From: an uncultured Candidatus Melainabacteria bacterium
Lineage (GTDB): Bacteria; Cyanobacteriota; Vampirovibrionia; Gastranaerophilales; Gastranaerophilaceae
Length of the DNA: 64,000 nucleotides
Assembly (NCBI GenBank): GCA_934728585.1
Contig: CAKVDZ010000003.1
Coordinates: 124,001-188,000, forward strand
Reading direction: 5' to 3'
Part shown: piece by piece, positions 17,204 through 26,027 of the stretch
How positions within the stretch are numbered: the stretch's first letter is position 1
Layout: each line of letters starts with the position of its first letter
The notes under the pieces: model-generated
What the model saw: only the letters and a program-made list of their open reading frames with translations
The model's database searches: none
What the model was told of the DNA's origin: nothing
Position numbers and translations under genes: made by a program

Positions 17204-17944
17204 CTATTTTGTTTTACCAACATAAAATGACGCATTAATGTTAGCATTCAAAATTGTTTTACCCACTTCAATTGGAGCTGATTCTTCAACAGCTGAATCA
17301 GCACTTGCTGACATCAAAGCTTTTGAGCGCATCGCGTAATTTACATAAGGTCTTGCTGTTGAATCAGAGCAACTTGTAGACATTGATTTTAAACCAATAG
17401 TTTGCATATTTAAAGGTTTTAATGCTGAATTCGCGCGTTTGCTAGCTTTTTTAGATAATTCAGCTAAAAGAGCGTTGCATTCGTTTTCATATTCTGTTGC
17501 TTTGAATGTTAAATTAGCAACTTCTGTAATACCTTTTGTTGATGCAATATTAATAAATTTAGCAACTGAAGTTGTGTCTTTTACAAATACAATAACAGAA
17601 TTTGTTACAGTGTAACCTTTTAATGTCTTTTTACCTTTTGAACCGTATTCATAATTTGGTCTTACACTGTAGTCAGAGGTTTTAATATAATCTCCTCTGT
17701 CTGTTTTAATTGCAGATTTTAAAGCATTGTATAAATTTTCTGAATTTTCTTTATTTTCTTTAATTGCAATTTGCGAATCTTTATTAACTGTTTCTACAGT
17801 AAATGACATTTGGAAAGCATTTGGGGCAATTTCTTTTGTTCCAGATAGACCAATATCGATTGTTCCGTCACCAACTGCGCCAGCAAATGTTGCACCAAAA
17901 ATAACTACACAAAGTGATAAAGCAGTAATAATTAATTTTTTCAT
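17204..17944 (-). CDS. SIMPL (DUF541) domain periplasmic protein
   Basis: 246 residues with a signal peptide (1-23, cleavage after AGA) and one SIMPL/DUF541 domain. Family marks are a GTIDIGLSGTKEIAPNAF opening, TSDYSVRPNYEY and KGYTVTNSVIV. Members are small oxidative-stress-linked envelope proteins of unclear mechanism. A low-complexity Ser/Ala stretch lies near residue 210. It is a leftward gene ending near the trxA terminator. Confidence 0.82.
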   Translation of the reverse strand: MKKLIITALSLCVVIFGATFAGAVGDGTIDIGLSGTKEIAPNAFQMSFTVETVNKDSQIAIKENKENSENLYNALKSAIKTDRGDYIKTSDYSVRPNYEYGSKGKKTLKGYTVTNSVIVFVKDTTSVAKFINIASTKGITEVANLTFKATEYENECNALLAELSKKASKRANSALKPLNMQTIGLKSMSTSCSDSTARPYVNYAMRSKALMSASADSAVEESAPIEVGKTILNANINASFYVGKTK

Positions 17945-18016
17945 TGTTACATCCTTTCTTTTTCAAAAGATTTTAGCAAAAAGAAAGAAAAGTTTCAATG
18001 TTTTTAAGTCAATAAA

Positions 18017-18295
18017 TTATTCACCTTTTGTTACTTTATGACGTGATTGCATCACGATAACAACTTTGTGATTACTAAACATATAAATTGCGAATGCGAT
18101 AATTGCCCACAATAAAATACCTTGTAGCATATTGATTTCAGGTAATGAAATTGATGTTGCCAACATGTTCCATAATGTCATAGCAACAAACCCTGGAAAT
18201 GCAATAAAACCGCATGCTAAACATACTAGAATAAATAAGAATAACATTAAACCTCTAAAACCGTTAACGTCAACTATTCTAAAATGCTTGTTCAT
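18017..18295 (-). CDS. Small membrane protein, two helices, unknown function
   Basis: 92 residues from the ATG at 18295 (MNKHFRIVDVNGF), chosen because AAGGAA lies 11-12 bases upstream and the longer reading adds an Arg-rich tail with no support. Two hydrophobic helices span about residues 15-40 and 56-74. Both ends carry positive charges. No family is recognised. The gene sits between ligA and the SIMPL gene on the same strand, probably in one transcript. Confidence 0.65.
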   Translation of the reverse strand: MNKHFRIVDVNGFRGLMLFLFILVCLACGFIAFPGFVAMTLWNMLATSISLPEINMLQGILLWAIIAFAIYMFSNHKVVIVMQSRHKVTKGE

Positions 18296-18343
18296 AATTT
18301 TTAAATTCCTTCTACTAAGTCTGCCTCGACTTAGTCGAAGCAA

Positions 18344-20332
18344 TTATTCTATGCTAATCATCTTTTTGAATTCTTCTTCATCAAGAATAGTTATACCAAG
18401 TTCTTGAGCCTTTGTAAGTTTTGAACCAGCATTTTCACCAACTACAACGTAATCTGTTTTTTTAGTAACAGAACTTGAAGTTTTACCACCGAGTTGTTTA
18501 ATTCTCTCGCTAGCTTCAGCCCTGCCCATTGTTGAAAGTGTACCTGTCAAAACGAACGTTTTCGAATTCAACACAGTTGATTGTACTACCAATTGATGTG
18601 TTGGTTGTACCCCCAAATGGTTGAGATTTTCTAACAACTCAATATTATACGGTTGGGTAAAGAAGTCCTTTATACTTTTGGCTATTTTTTCGCCAATACC
18701 GTCTATTTGCGCAATTTCTTCGACATCAGCATTTTTTAATGCATCTAATGATTGAAAATGATTTGCCAACAAATCTGCTGTTTCTTTGCCAACATGTCTT
18801 ATTGAAAGTGCCGTAATAAACTTCGTCAAAGGTCTTTGTTTACTGTTTTGTATAGAATTATACATATTAAATGCAGATTTTTCTTTGACTAAATCCAACT
18901 GCATAAAATCTTGTTGCGATAATTTGTAAAAATCTGCTGGATTTTTAACCATATTTTTTTCATAAAGTTGGTCAATAACACTAGGTCCGATAAAATCCAT
19001 ATCCATAGCTTCTTTTGAAACCCAATATTCAAGCCTTGATTTTGCTTGCGCAGGACAAGCAAAAGTGTTTGGACAATACAAATTTACTTCCCCCTCTGGT
19101 ACAACAAGTTTTGAGTGACAAGATGGACACTCAGTCGGCGCAACATAAACAGGTAAACTGTCATGTTCAGGAGTATCAACATGTTTGATTACTTTTGGAA
19201 TAATTTCTGCAGCTTTTTTAATTAAAACTGTATCGCCAACTCTGACATCTAACCTTTTTATTTCATCAAAGTTATGCAAACTTGCTCTAGATACAGTCGT
19301 ACCAGCCAATTGAACTGGTTCTAACACAGCAACTGGAGTTATAGCACCAGTTTTACCGACATTTGATGTTTCAATTGCGCGCAATTTTGTATTAACTTCT
19401 TCTGGTGGAAATTTAAACGCAGTCGCCCATTTTGGCGCACGAGCAGTGAATCCTAATTCATTTTGATAGCCAAAATTATCAACCTTAATAACAGCACCGT
19501 CTGTTGCGTAATCCAAGTCAAAGCGCTTTGTTTCCCAAGATTTGCAGTATTCAATAGCATCTTGAATGTTTTTTACTTTTTTAATATTTGGATTAATTTT
19601 AAACCCTAAATCTTTTAATAGCATTAAGCTTTCATAATGTGTTTTAGGTGCGTTTTCAACATCGTCTAAAATTGGAGTATAAACAAAAATAGACAAATCG
19701 CGCTTAGCTGTAATAGTAGGGTCTAATTGTCTTATAGAGCCACTTGCAGCATTACGTGGGTTTGCAAAAATTTTATCACCCTTTTGTAAATTTTCTTCGT
19801 TCAATTTTTCAAAAGAAGTTTTTGGCATATAAATTTCACCTCTAACTTCAAGAGAATAAGGCTTGTTCAATTTTAATGGAATAGCTTTTACCGTTTTTAA
19901 ATTTTCAGTAATATCTTCACCATAAATGCCATTACCGCGAGTTACACCTTGCGTAAAAATTCCGTGACTATATGTTAAAGCGATTGCAAGCCCGTCAATT
20001 TTAAGTTCGCAAACTAAATCTACATTTCCGACTTCTTTTTGAACTCTTTCATACCATTTTACGAGTTCTTCGTAGTTATTTGAGTTATCTAAACTGTAAA
20101 GTCTGTGTTTGTGCTTGATTTCAGCAAACGACGATTGAATTTTATTTGAGCCAACTCTTTGTGTAGGACTATCTGGAGTAACCAAGAGCGGATTTTCAAC
20201 TTCTAGACGTTTTAATTCTCTAAATAGTTCGTCATACTCAAAGTCAGATAAAGTCGGGTTATCTTCCACATAATAAAGATAATTTGCCCTATTTAATGTA
20301 TCTCTTAAAAATTGTAAACGTTCTACTACCAT
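18344..20332 (-). CDS. ligA: NAD-dependent DNA ligase
   Basis: About 662 residues. The adenylation motif is CELKIDGLAIAL near residue 110 (active Lys in K-x-DG), preceded by the NAD-binding Ia domain. An OB fold follows, then a four-Cys zinc site (CPSC and YCPNTFACPAQ), helix-hairpin-helix repeats, and a C-terminal BRCT domain (about 590-662). It seals nicks in replication and repair. The ATG at 20332 is used; the upstream GTG (20341) is possible. A TATAAT lies only 11 bases before the ATG (20344-20349), so the leader would be very short. Confidence 0.95.
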   Translation of the reverse strand: MVVERLQFLRDTLNRANYLYYVEDNPTLSDFEYDELFRELKRLEVENPLLVTPDSPTQRVGSNKIQSSFAEIKHKHRLYSLDNSNNYEELVKWYERVQKEVGNVDLVCELKIDGLAIALTYSHGIFTQGVTRGNGIYGEDITENLKTVKAIPLKLNKPYSLEVRGEIYMPKTSFEKLNEENLQKGDKIFANPRNAASGSIRQLDPTITAKRDLSIFVYTPILDDVENAPKTHYESLMLLKDLGFKINPNIKKVKNIQDAIEYCKSWETKRFDLDYATDGAVIKVDNFGYQNELGFTARAPKWATAFKFPPEEVNTKLRAIETSNVGKTGAITPVAVLEPVQLAGTTVSRASLHNFDEIKRLDVRVGDTVLIKKAAEIIPKVIKHVDTPEHDSLPVYVAPTECPSCHSKLVVPEGEVNLYCPNTFACPAQAKSRLEYWVSKEAMDMDFIGPSVIDQLYEKNMVKNPADFYKLSQQDFMQLDLVKEKSAFNMYNSIQNSKQRPLTKFITALSIRHVGKETADLLANHFQSLDALKNADVEEIAQIDGIGEKIAKSIKDFFTQPYNIELLENLNHLGVQPTHQLVVQSTVLNSKTFVLTGTLSTMGRAEASERIKQLGGKTSSSVTKKTDYVVVGENAGSKLTKAQELGITILDEEEFKKMISIE

Positions 20333-20343
20333 ATCACCCACAC

Positions 20344-20349
20344 ATTATA
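20344..20349 (-). promoter_or_regulatory. Candidate -10 box immediately upstream of ligA
   Basis: TATAAT on the minus strand, 11 bases before the ligA ATG. Only a weak -35 match lies 17 bases upstream. Confidence 0.4.
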
Positions 20350-20486
20350 TCCCTTTTGTAATCTGGTTTAATTTTAGCATAAAAAGAGTTTGTGAGTTGT
20401 AAGATATAAATAGAGAATTAGTTGTATTGACAATATGATAAATCATATCCGTAATTTATAAAATTTACACGGACGTTTTCATAGGT

Positions 20487-20850
20487 TTAGTTACAAGATG
20501 TATTGTTTTCAAAATCTAGTTGTTTTCCATTACTCAAACATTTTCCATCTTCTGGATTTACTTTTAAATAATCCATATTTCCATATTGTAATATCCAACC
20601 TGTGCATTGTTGTCCATCTTTTAAACACCCTGCTTGAAAACTTCCTTCATCACCAGTTGAATAATATCTTGGAACAACACCATCTGTTGCATTTATATTT
20701 AATCAAAAAGTATTTTTACCTAGTATTGGTTGTTTTGATGGACCATCTATATTTATCATAATAGCATGAGCACTAGAAAACGTAACTGAAGACCCATCAG
20801 CTAAAGTAATTTTATATAAATATCGTATAGAATTAAAAACTAAAATATAT
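20487..20850 (-). pseudogene. Remnant of a pseudopilin-like gene
   Basis: Reading leftward gives ITLADGSSVTFSS, MINIDGPSKQP, a TGA stop at 20703-20705 in the middle, then CTGWILQYGNMDYLKV and a Cys near the end. These blocks match the C-terminal half of the intact pseudopilin gene at 6918-7643 (VVLADGTSVLF, VDIDGPNKG, AWVIQNGNLDYLK). The N-terminal prepilin motif is missing and the 5' boundary is indistinct near 20850. It is therefore a decayed fragment. The rest of 20342-20486 shows nothing I can support. Confidence 0.75.
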
Positions 20851-20955
20851 ATAATAATATTTATAGAGCATTAAAAATAGAATATAGTAAGTGGTCGCCA
20901 CGTTACCTTAATAATCTTAATTGACGGTGCTTACGTCAAGAAAGGGGTGATGTTT

Positions 20956-21066
20956 ATGGCAACGATTAAAACGCTAGCCGTTATATATTATATAATAGCG
21001 ATTTTGTTAAATAAACAAAAACTAGCGTTGTCGATTGCAGTCATAACGCTAGTTTTATTTAATTAA
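20956..21066 (+). CDS. 36-residue hydrophobic protein, type I toxin/holin-like candidate
   Basis: ATG at 20956 follows GGGG (20944-20947) with an 8-base gap, a strong ribosome site. The product (MATIKTLAVIYYIIAIL...) is almost all hydrophobic with a short NKQK polar turn, suggesting one or two membrane helices. Small membrane toxins of type I toxin-antitoxin loci (putative holin-like toxin, Fst/TxpA-like) have this size, start and AT-rich structured context. No antisense antitoxin promoter was proven. It lies inside a strongly inverted-repeat-bounded element, which could fold the mRNA ends together. Confidence 0.4.
   Translation: MATIKTLAVIYYIIAILLNKQKLALSIAVITLVLFN
21017..21056. repeat. Perfect 12-bp hairpin inside the small ORF
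   Basis: AAAACTAGCGTT (21017-21028) and AACGCTAGTTTT (21045-21056) around a 15-base loop. The core AACGCTAG also occurs once upstream near 20970. The hairpin overlaps the last third of the 36-aa ORF and ends in T-rich sequence. From 21120 to 21335 I see only AT-rich intergenic DNA ahead of the flagellar operon. Confidence 0.8.
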
Positions 21067-21335
21067 AACTAACAACGTGGTGAAAAAAGTTAGCTAATAA
21101 CTAATTGCCACTTGCTATATTTTTATTATAACTTATTTTCTAAATAATTCAACCCTTTTAACTAATTTTTCACTCCTGATCTCGCCATTTTTTCAAATAT
21201 TGATCCAAAGGTCTACTTGAAGTAACAAAAATACATCAAAAGATTGATGTTAAATATACTCTATATATTGTAAATTAGATGTGTGAAATGGTAAGTGGAA
21301 GTGTGTAACTTTCACAGGGTGGAGAAAAAAGGTAA

Positions 21336-21899
21336 GTGACAGCAAGTCTACAAATGACATTACAACGTATTAATGCAATTGAGCGTCAGTTTGCATCATT
21401 AACTATGCAAACTTCTTTACCTGCTCCAGAAGAAGCTAAAACAAACACTGATTTCCAAAAGATTTTGGACAAAAAAGTCGAATACGCAAAAGGTAAACCT
21501 GTAGAAAACGCTGAAATTAACGAATTAATTGAAGAATATTCTGCTAAAAACGGTTTAGATAAAGACTTTGTTAAATCAGTAGTTAGACACGAATCAGGTT
21601 TCAACGTAAACGCAACTTCAAAATGCGGTGCTATGGGCTTAATGCAATTAATGCCATCAACAGCTCAAGGCTTAGGCGTAACAAATGCTTACGACGCAGA
21701 ACAAAATATCGCCGGCGGTACAAAATATCTAAAAGGCTTGATGGATAGATTTGACAACAACAAAGAATTAGCTCTTGCAGCATACAACGCAGGGCCTAAC
21801 GCAGTTAAGAAATACGGTGGAATTCCACCTTACAAAGAAACACAAAATTACGTTAAAAATATTATGAAAACGTATGATAACTACAAAGGAGGTAATTAA
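21336..21899 (+). CDS. Lytic transglycosylase SLT domain protein, flagellar operon
   Basis: 187 residues starting GTG. The C-terminal ~115 residues are a family 1 SLT domain: the catalytic Glu in VVRHESGFN, then GAMGLMQLMPSTAQGLG and AAYNAGPNAVKKYGG. It cleaves peptidoglycan, here presumably to let the flagellar rod pass. There is no signal peptide, so export would need the flagellar type III apparatus, as for FlgJ. It is the first gene of the flg operon; its TAA overlaps the next ATG. The FlgJ-like protein downstream lacks a muramidase domain, which this protein probably replaces. Confidence 0.88.
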   Translation: MTASLQMTLQRINAIERQFASLTMQTSLPAPEEAKTNTDFQKILDKKVEYAKGKPVENAEINELIEEYSAKNGLDKDFVKSVVRHESGFNVNATSKCGAMGLMQLMPSTAQGLGVTNAYDAEQNIAGGTKYLKGLMDRFDNNKELALAAYNAGPNAVKKYGGIPPYKETQNYVKNIMKTYDNYKGGN

Positions 21900-22711
21900 T
21901 GCTAGTCAGAAGTTTTGAATCTGCAACAAAAGGTATGATTGCATTAACTGAATCTCTTGATAACACTGCAATGAACCTTGCAAACGTAAACACAACAGGT
22001 TACAAAAAAACAGATTTAACTTTTAAAAATATATATGATGCAAAAGTTGTAGAAAATACAGGAACTCTACTTTGTGGAAACACAAGAAACATCGGAACAT
22101 TAAGTATGGGGTCAGAAACAAACAGAGTTCATTATGATTTCACACAAGGTGCATTACAAAGAACAGACAATCCTCTTGATTTAGCAATTGAGGGTGACGG
22201 ATTTTTCAAAGTTCAAAGCCCAAGCGGAGATGTAAGTTACACAAGAGATGGTCAATTAGTTTTAGACAGTCAATCATTCTTAAGAACAACAGACGGAGAT
22301 TTCATCTTAGACGTAGAAGATAGACCAATTCAAATAAACTTTAGAGAATTAGGATTTGACGATATGTCAAAAATCACAGTAAGTGAAAGAGGTAATATCG
22401 AAATCAACAACAGAGAACAAAAACGATTACTTCAACAAATTGCACTTTACGACTTTCAAGACAAAGAAACAGGTTTGTTCAACGTAGGAGGTTCAAAATA
22501 CATAACAAGAGATAACGATGTAAACCCTCCGCTACAAGCAGAAAAATTCACAGTACAACAAGGTATGCTTGAAATGTCAAACGCAAACGTAATCAAAGAA
22601 ATGATTAACACAATCAACACAACAAGAAACTACGAATCACTTCAAAAACACGTTAAAACAAGCGGACAAATGTTATCACAAGCGATAAACGTAGGCAAAA
22701 TCAGAGTTTAA
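21899..22711 (+). CDS. flgF: Flagellar basal-body rod protein FlgF-like
   Basis: 270 residues of the FlgE/F/G family. The N-terminal NLANVNTTGYKKTD block is the signature of rod/hook axial proteins. IEGDGFFKVQSP-type and TRDGQLVLDSQ segments follow in the middle, and a C-terminal amphipathic helix with ETINTTRNYESLQ-type residues ends the protein. Being upstream of a clear flgG, it is best called the proximal rod protein FlgF. AAAGGAGG lies before the ATG, which overlaps the transglycosylase stop (TAATG). Confidence 0.85.
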   Translation: MLVRSFESATKGMIALTESLDNTAMNLANVNTTGYKKTDLTFKNIYDAKVVENTGTLLCGNTRNIGTLSMGSETNRVHYDFTQGALQRTDNPLDLAIEGDGFFKVQSPSGDVSYTRDGQLVLDSQSFLRTTDGDFILDVEDRPIQINFRELGFDDMSKITVSERGNIEINNREQKRLLQQIALYDFQDKETGLFNVGGSKYITRDNDVNPPLQAEKFTVQQGMLEMSNANVIKEMINTINTTRNYESLQKHVKTSGQMLSQAINVGKIRV

Positions 22712-22734
22712 TTAGAGGTAAGGAATAAAAAACA

Positions 22735-23520
22735 ATGTTAAGATCATTAACAACAGCAGCAACAGGTATGATAGCTCAACAAAATTACTTAGATGTAATT
22801 TCAAACAATGTTGCTAACGTAAATACAACAGGCTTCAAAAAAGTTCGTTTAGAATTTCAAGACTTACTAAGCCAAGCAGCTAGACAACCAGGGGCTATGT
22901 TAAACCAAGGTACATACCAACCAGTTGGTATTGAAATCGGTTTAGGTGTAAAAACTGCAGCTACAACAAGAATTTTCACAAAAGGTATTGCAGTAAACAC
23001 TGACAGAAACCTAGATGTAATGATTGAGGGCGAAGGCTTCTTCCAAGTAATGAAAGAAGACGGTACTCTAGCATACACAAGAGATGGTTGTTTCCAACTT
23101 GACGCTCTAGGTCAGCTTTGTACAAATGACGGTTTGTTAGTACAACCAGCGATGACATTCCCAGCTGATACAAGAGAAATTACAATTTCTCAAGACGGAA
23201 ACGTAACAGTTTTGACAGGCAACAACACTCAAGCAAACCAAATTGGTCAATTCCAATTAGTAAGATTCCAAAACCCAGCAGGTTTGTTATCAATCGGTCA
23301 TAACTTGTACCAAGAAACATCAGCATCAGGTAATGCAGTTCAGGGTACACCAGGACAAAACGGTATGGGACTATTGGAACAAGGTTTCTTAGAAGGTTCA
23401 AACGTTCAAATCGTAGATGAGTTAATCGGATTAATCAAAGCTGAAAGAGCCTTTGAATCAAATTCAAAAATCATCAAAACATCAAGTGATATTCTTCAAA
23501 TGACAAACAATTTAACATAA
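22735..23520 (+). CDS. flgG: Flagellar distal rod protein FlgG
   Basis: 261 residues, the exact usual FlgG length. It has the SNNVANVNTTGFKK rod signature near residue 25, a MIEGEGFFQV block, GLLEQGFLEGSNVQIVDEL near residue 220 and the C-terminal KAERAFESNSKIIK helix. FlgG forms the distal rod that crosses the periplasm inside the P and L rings. It lies directly after flgF and before flgA-H-I, the classical order. Confidence 0.95.
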   Translation: MLRSLTTAATGMIAQQNYLDVISNNVANVNTTGFKKVRLEFQDLLSQAARQPGAMLNQGTYQPVGIEIGLGVKTAATTRIFTKGIAVNTDRNLDVMIEGEGFFQVMKEDGTLAYTRDGCFQLDALGQLCTNDGLLVQPAMTFPADTREITISQDGNVTVLTGNNTQANQIGQFQLVRFQNPAGLLSIGHNLYQETSASGNAVQGTPGQNGMGLLEQGFLEGSNVQIVDELIGLIKAERAFESNSKIIKTSSDILQMTNNLT

Positions 23521-23534
23521 GGTAAGTAATTAAA

Positions 23535-24242
23535 TTGAAAAAACTAATCACTACAGCGTTAATAATTCTAGCAATTACGGCAAACTCAGTATTCGCCGCT
23601 ACGCTTTCAGATAGTTTTGTTAGAGAAGAAGTTAAAAAGCAAATTGTTGCTCAAAACAAAAAATACACAGATGCAGATATTGAAGTAATAATTGCAAACA
23701 TGCCATTTTCAACAATAACTGTACCTGACGGAAAACTAAAAATCCAAGTTACTTCAAACTTTGATAAATTTGTACCAAGAGATATAAAAAAAGTATTTAT
23801 TTATTCAAACGGAAAACTTGAAAGACAATTTTTAGTATCAGTAAGAACATTAGCATACAAAGATGTACTTTGCGCAAGAACTCAAATTGACAGAGAAGCA
23901 CTTCTAACAAATGCAAATGTCGGACCAAGAAGAATGGAAGTTTCACTTCAACTAGACAATGTTCTTACAGCAGATATGCTAAACAAAAAGCAATTAATCT
24001 CAAAAAAATGGTTTAGAGAAGGCGAAATTTTAGACAAAAGATTCGTAAGAATTAAACCAGATGTAGAAAGAAATTCACAAGTTCAAGCCTATTTCAAAAG
24101 CAACGGAGTTATGGTAATGGTAAGCGGAACGGCGATGAGCGAGGGAATGATAGGTGACTACATAAATGTTCAAAACCCAACATACAAAAGAACTTACAGA
24201 GCAAGGGTTATCGGAGAAAACAAAGTCTTAATTAATATCTAA
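23535..24242 (+). CDS. flgA: Flagellar P-ring chaperone FlgA
   Basis: 235 residues beginning with a TTG codon (KKLITTA...) and a signal peptide of about 20 residues (cleavage after VFA). The C-terminal ~120 residues form a SAF-type domain ending in QNPTYKRTYRARVIGENKV, as in FlgA. The protein acts in the periplasm to help FlgI assemble the P ring. AAGGTAAG lies just before the start. Position between flgG and flgH supports the call. Confidence 0.88.
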   Translation: MKKLITTALIILAITANSVFAATLSDSFVREEVKKQIVAQNKKYTDADIEVIIANMPFSTITVPDGKLKIQVTSNFDKFVPRDIKKVFIYSNGKLERQFLVSVRTLAYKDVLCARTQIDREALLTNANVGPRRMEVSLQLDNVLTADMLNKKQLISKKWFREGEILDKRFVRIKPDVERNSQVQAYFKSNGVMVMVSGTAMSEGMIGDYINVQNPTYKRTYRARVIGENKVLINI

Positions 24243-24263
24243 GATTTTAAAAAGGGGAAAAGA

Positions 24264-24887
24264 ATGGTAAGAAAGTTTTTAATAGCAGTAATCGCAATAA
24301 CATCAATAATGAGCGTATATAACAGTGCAAAAGCTGAATCTTTATTCACATTAGGTGCGACTCAATCATACGCATCTTCACCAAAATCTTTATTTGCAGG
24401 TGTAAGAGCTATGGGCATTGGCGATTTAGTTTCAATTGTTGTTGAAGAAAACTTATCAAGCACAGATTCAATGGCATACAACTCAGGTAAATCTTCAAAT
24501 ACAGTTGATAACTTTACAACATATTTAAAACAATGGCTTCCATTCTACAATCTAGACAACGCTAACAATTTTGGCGGTTCAAACAATGTAGAAAACTCAG
24601 CAAGCACATCAAGAGTATTGGCATTTGGCGATACAATTTCAGCACAAGTTGTTCAAATGTTATCAAACGGAAATTTAGTTGTACAAGGCAAAAAGACTCT
24701 TGTAAGCAACAACGAAAGAGTTGACCTTGTAGTAACAGGTGTTATCGACCCACGTTGGATTGATGCAAGCGGACAAATCTCATCAACTAACGTTGCTAAC
24801 CTCCAATTCGCATTATCTGGCAGAGGTTCAGTATCAAGAGGTCAAAACGAAGGTATCATAAACAGAGTAATCAAATACTTATTCTAA
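24264..24887 (+). CDS. flgH: Flagellar L-ring protein FlgH, without a lipobox
   Basis: 207 residues with a signal peptide ending AKA. FlgH blocks seen are IGDLVSIVVEENLSSTDSM, LVVQGKKTL, RVDLVVTGVIDPRWID and a C-terminal GRGSVSRGQN. FlgH forms the L ring in the outer membrane and is usually a lipoprotein. This protein has no cysteine at all, so it cannot be lipidated in the usual way. It lies directly upstream of flgI. Confidence 0.9.
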   Translation: MVRKFLIAVIAITSIMSVYNSAKAESLFTLGATQSYASSPKSLFAGVRAMGIGDLVSIVVEENLSSTDSMAYNSGKSSNTVDNFTTYLKQWLPFYNLDNANNFGGSNNVENSASTSRVLAFGDTISAQVVQMLSNGNLVVQGKKTLVSNNERVDLVVTGVIDPRWIDASGQISSTNVANLQFALSGRGSVSRGQNEGIINRVIKYLF

Positions 24888-24907
24888 TCTTTAAGGGAAA
24901 AGGGGAA

Positions 24908-26008
24908 ATGAAAAACAAACTAACAGCACTAATTTTAATAATGATGATGAGCTTGATTTTACCACTACAAGCGCAAGCAGCAAGAGTAAAAATCGGCGAT
25001 ATCACTCACGTTAAAGGCGTAAGAAATAACCAAATCGTAGGCTATGGTTTAGTTGTAGGCTTACCTGGAACAGGTGACAACTCTCGTTCTACACAATTAA
25101 CAAACAAAATGTTATTAATGAACTTGGGTACAGTAATTGAACAAGAAAACTACATTCAAAAAGGTTCTTCAGCTGCAGTAATCGTAACAGCAACAGTTCC
25201 ACCATTCGCAAAAAACGGTGATCAAATTGACGTTACAGTTTCAACCTTGGCTGATGCTAAAAGCCTAGAGGGTGGTGTTTTGGTTCAAACAATCTTGAAA
25301 GCTCCAAACGGCGAAGCTGTTGCAGTTGCACAAGGCCCTGTTTCTGTTGGTGGTGTTAATGCAAGAAGTGGCGGAAGCATGACAAGAACTGCAATCACTT
25401 CAACAGGTCGTGTTCCTGGTGGTGCAATTATGGAACGTGATATTGAAACAGAAATCGGCGACGAAACATCAATCACTTTATCATTAGATCATTCTGATTA
25501 CACAATGATTTCAAGAATTGCTCAAAGAATTAATTCAATTGCACCAGCAAAAGCAATCGACGGAAGTTCAGTAAAAGTAACTATTCCAAGCTCATTTCAA
25601 AATGACAGAATTACTTTCTTATCAATTTTAGAAAACTTGGAAGTAAGTCCAACAGCAGAAAGGGCAAAAGTTATCGTTAATGAAAGAACTGGAACTGTTG
25701 TAATAGGTTCGCAAGTAAAACTTCTTCCAGCAGCGGTTGCACACGGAAACATTACAGTAACAGTTGCAACAACAAACGATGTTTCTCAACCAAACTCATT
25801 TGCGCAAGGTTCAACAGTTGGTTTTTCAAATTCAACAATCGGAGTTGACAAAGGTGCAGGTAGTTTAGTAAAAATGGACGCAAACAGCAACTTAAATGAC
25901 CTTGTAAACGCATTAAACTCAATCGGCGTAACTCCAGTAGATATAATCAGTATCTTACAAGCGTTGAAAAAAGCAGGTAGTTTACAAGCAGATTTGCAAG
26001 TAATTTAA
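24908..26008 (+). CDS. flgI: Flagellar P-ring protein FlgI
   Basis: 366 residues with a signal peptide (1-26, cleavage near AQA). It has the highly conserved GLVVGLPGTGDN, AAVIVTATVPPFAKNGDQIDV, GGVLVQTIL and RTGTVVIGSQV blocks and a C-terminal LNDLVNALNSIGVTPVDIISILQALK helix pair. FlgI forms the P ring around the rod in the peptidoglycan layer. Length and blocks are fully typical. It is in the operon between flgH and the rod-binding gene. Confidence 0.96.
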   Translation: MKNKLTALILIMMMSLILPLQAQAARVKIGDITHVKGVRNNQIVGYGLVVGLPGTGDNSRSTQLTNKMLLMNLGTVIEQENYIQKGSSAAVIVTATVPPFAKNGDQIDVTVSTLADAKSLEGGVLVQTILKAPNGEAVAVAQGPVSVGGVNARSGGSMTRTAITSTGRVPGGAIMERDIETEIGDETSITLSLDHSDYTMISRIAQRINSIAPAKAIDGSSVKVTIPSSFQNDRITFLSILENLEVSPTAERAKVIVNERTGTVVIGSQVKLLPAAVAHGNITVTVATTNDVSQPNSFAQGSTVGFSNSTIGVDKGAGSLVKMDANSNLNDLVNALNSIGVTPVDIISILQALKKAGSLQADLQVI

Positions 26009-26027
26009 ATTTAAAAAGGTGGGTCAA

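Larger units (their letters stand above)
20883..21119. mobile_element. 237-bp inverted-repeat-bounded element with a small ORF
   Basis: The ends TATAGTAAGTGG (20883-20894) and CCACTTGCTATA (21108-21119) are inverted repeats with one mismatch. A second nested pair is CCACGTT (20898-20904) with AACGTGG (21074-21080). A perfect 12-bp hairpin lies inside. No target-site duplication is evident, so it may be a MITE-like element or simply a highly structured RNA gene. Confidence 0.5.

Noticed and set aside
20703..20705. TGA in the pseudopilin remnant read as Trp (codon reassignment)
   Set aside because: All other genes use TGG for Trp and TGA serves as a real stop (for example at 56908-56910), so this is a true disruption.
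20498..20761. 87-residue plus-strand ORF
   Set aside because: It is antisense to the pseudopilin remnant, whose minus-strand blocks match the intact gene at 6918-7643.
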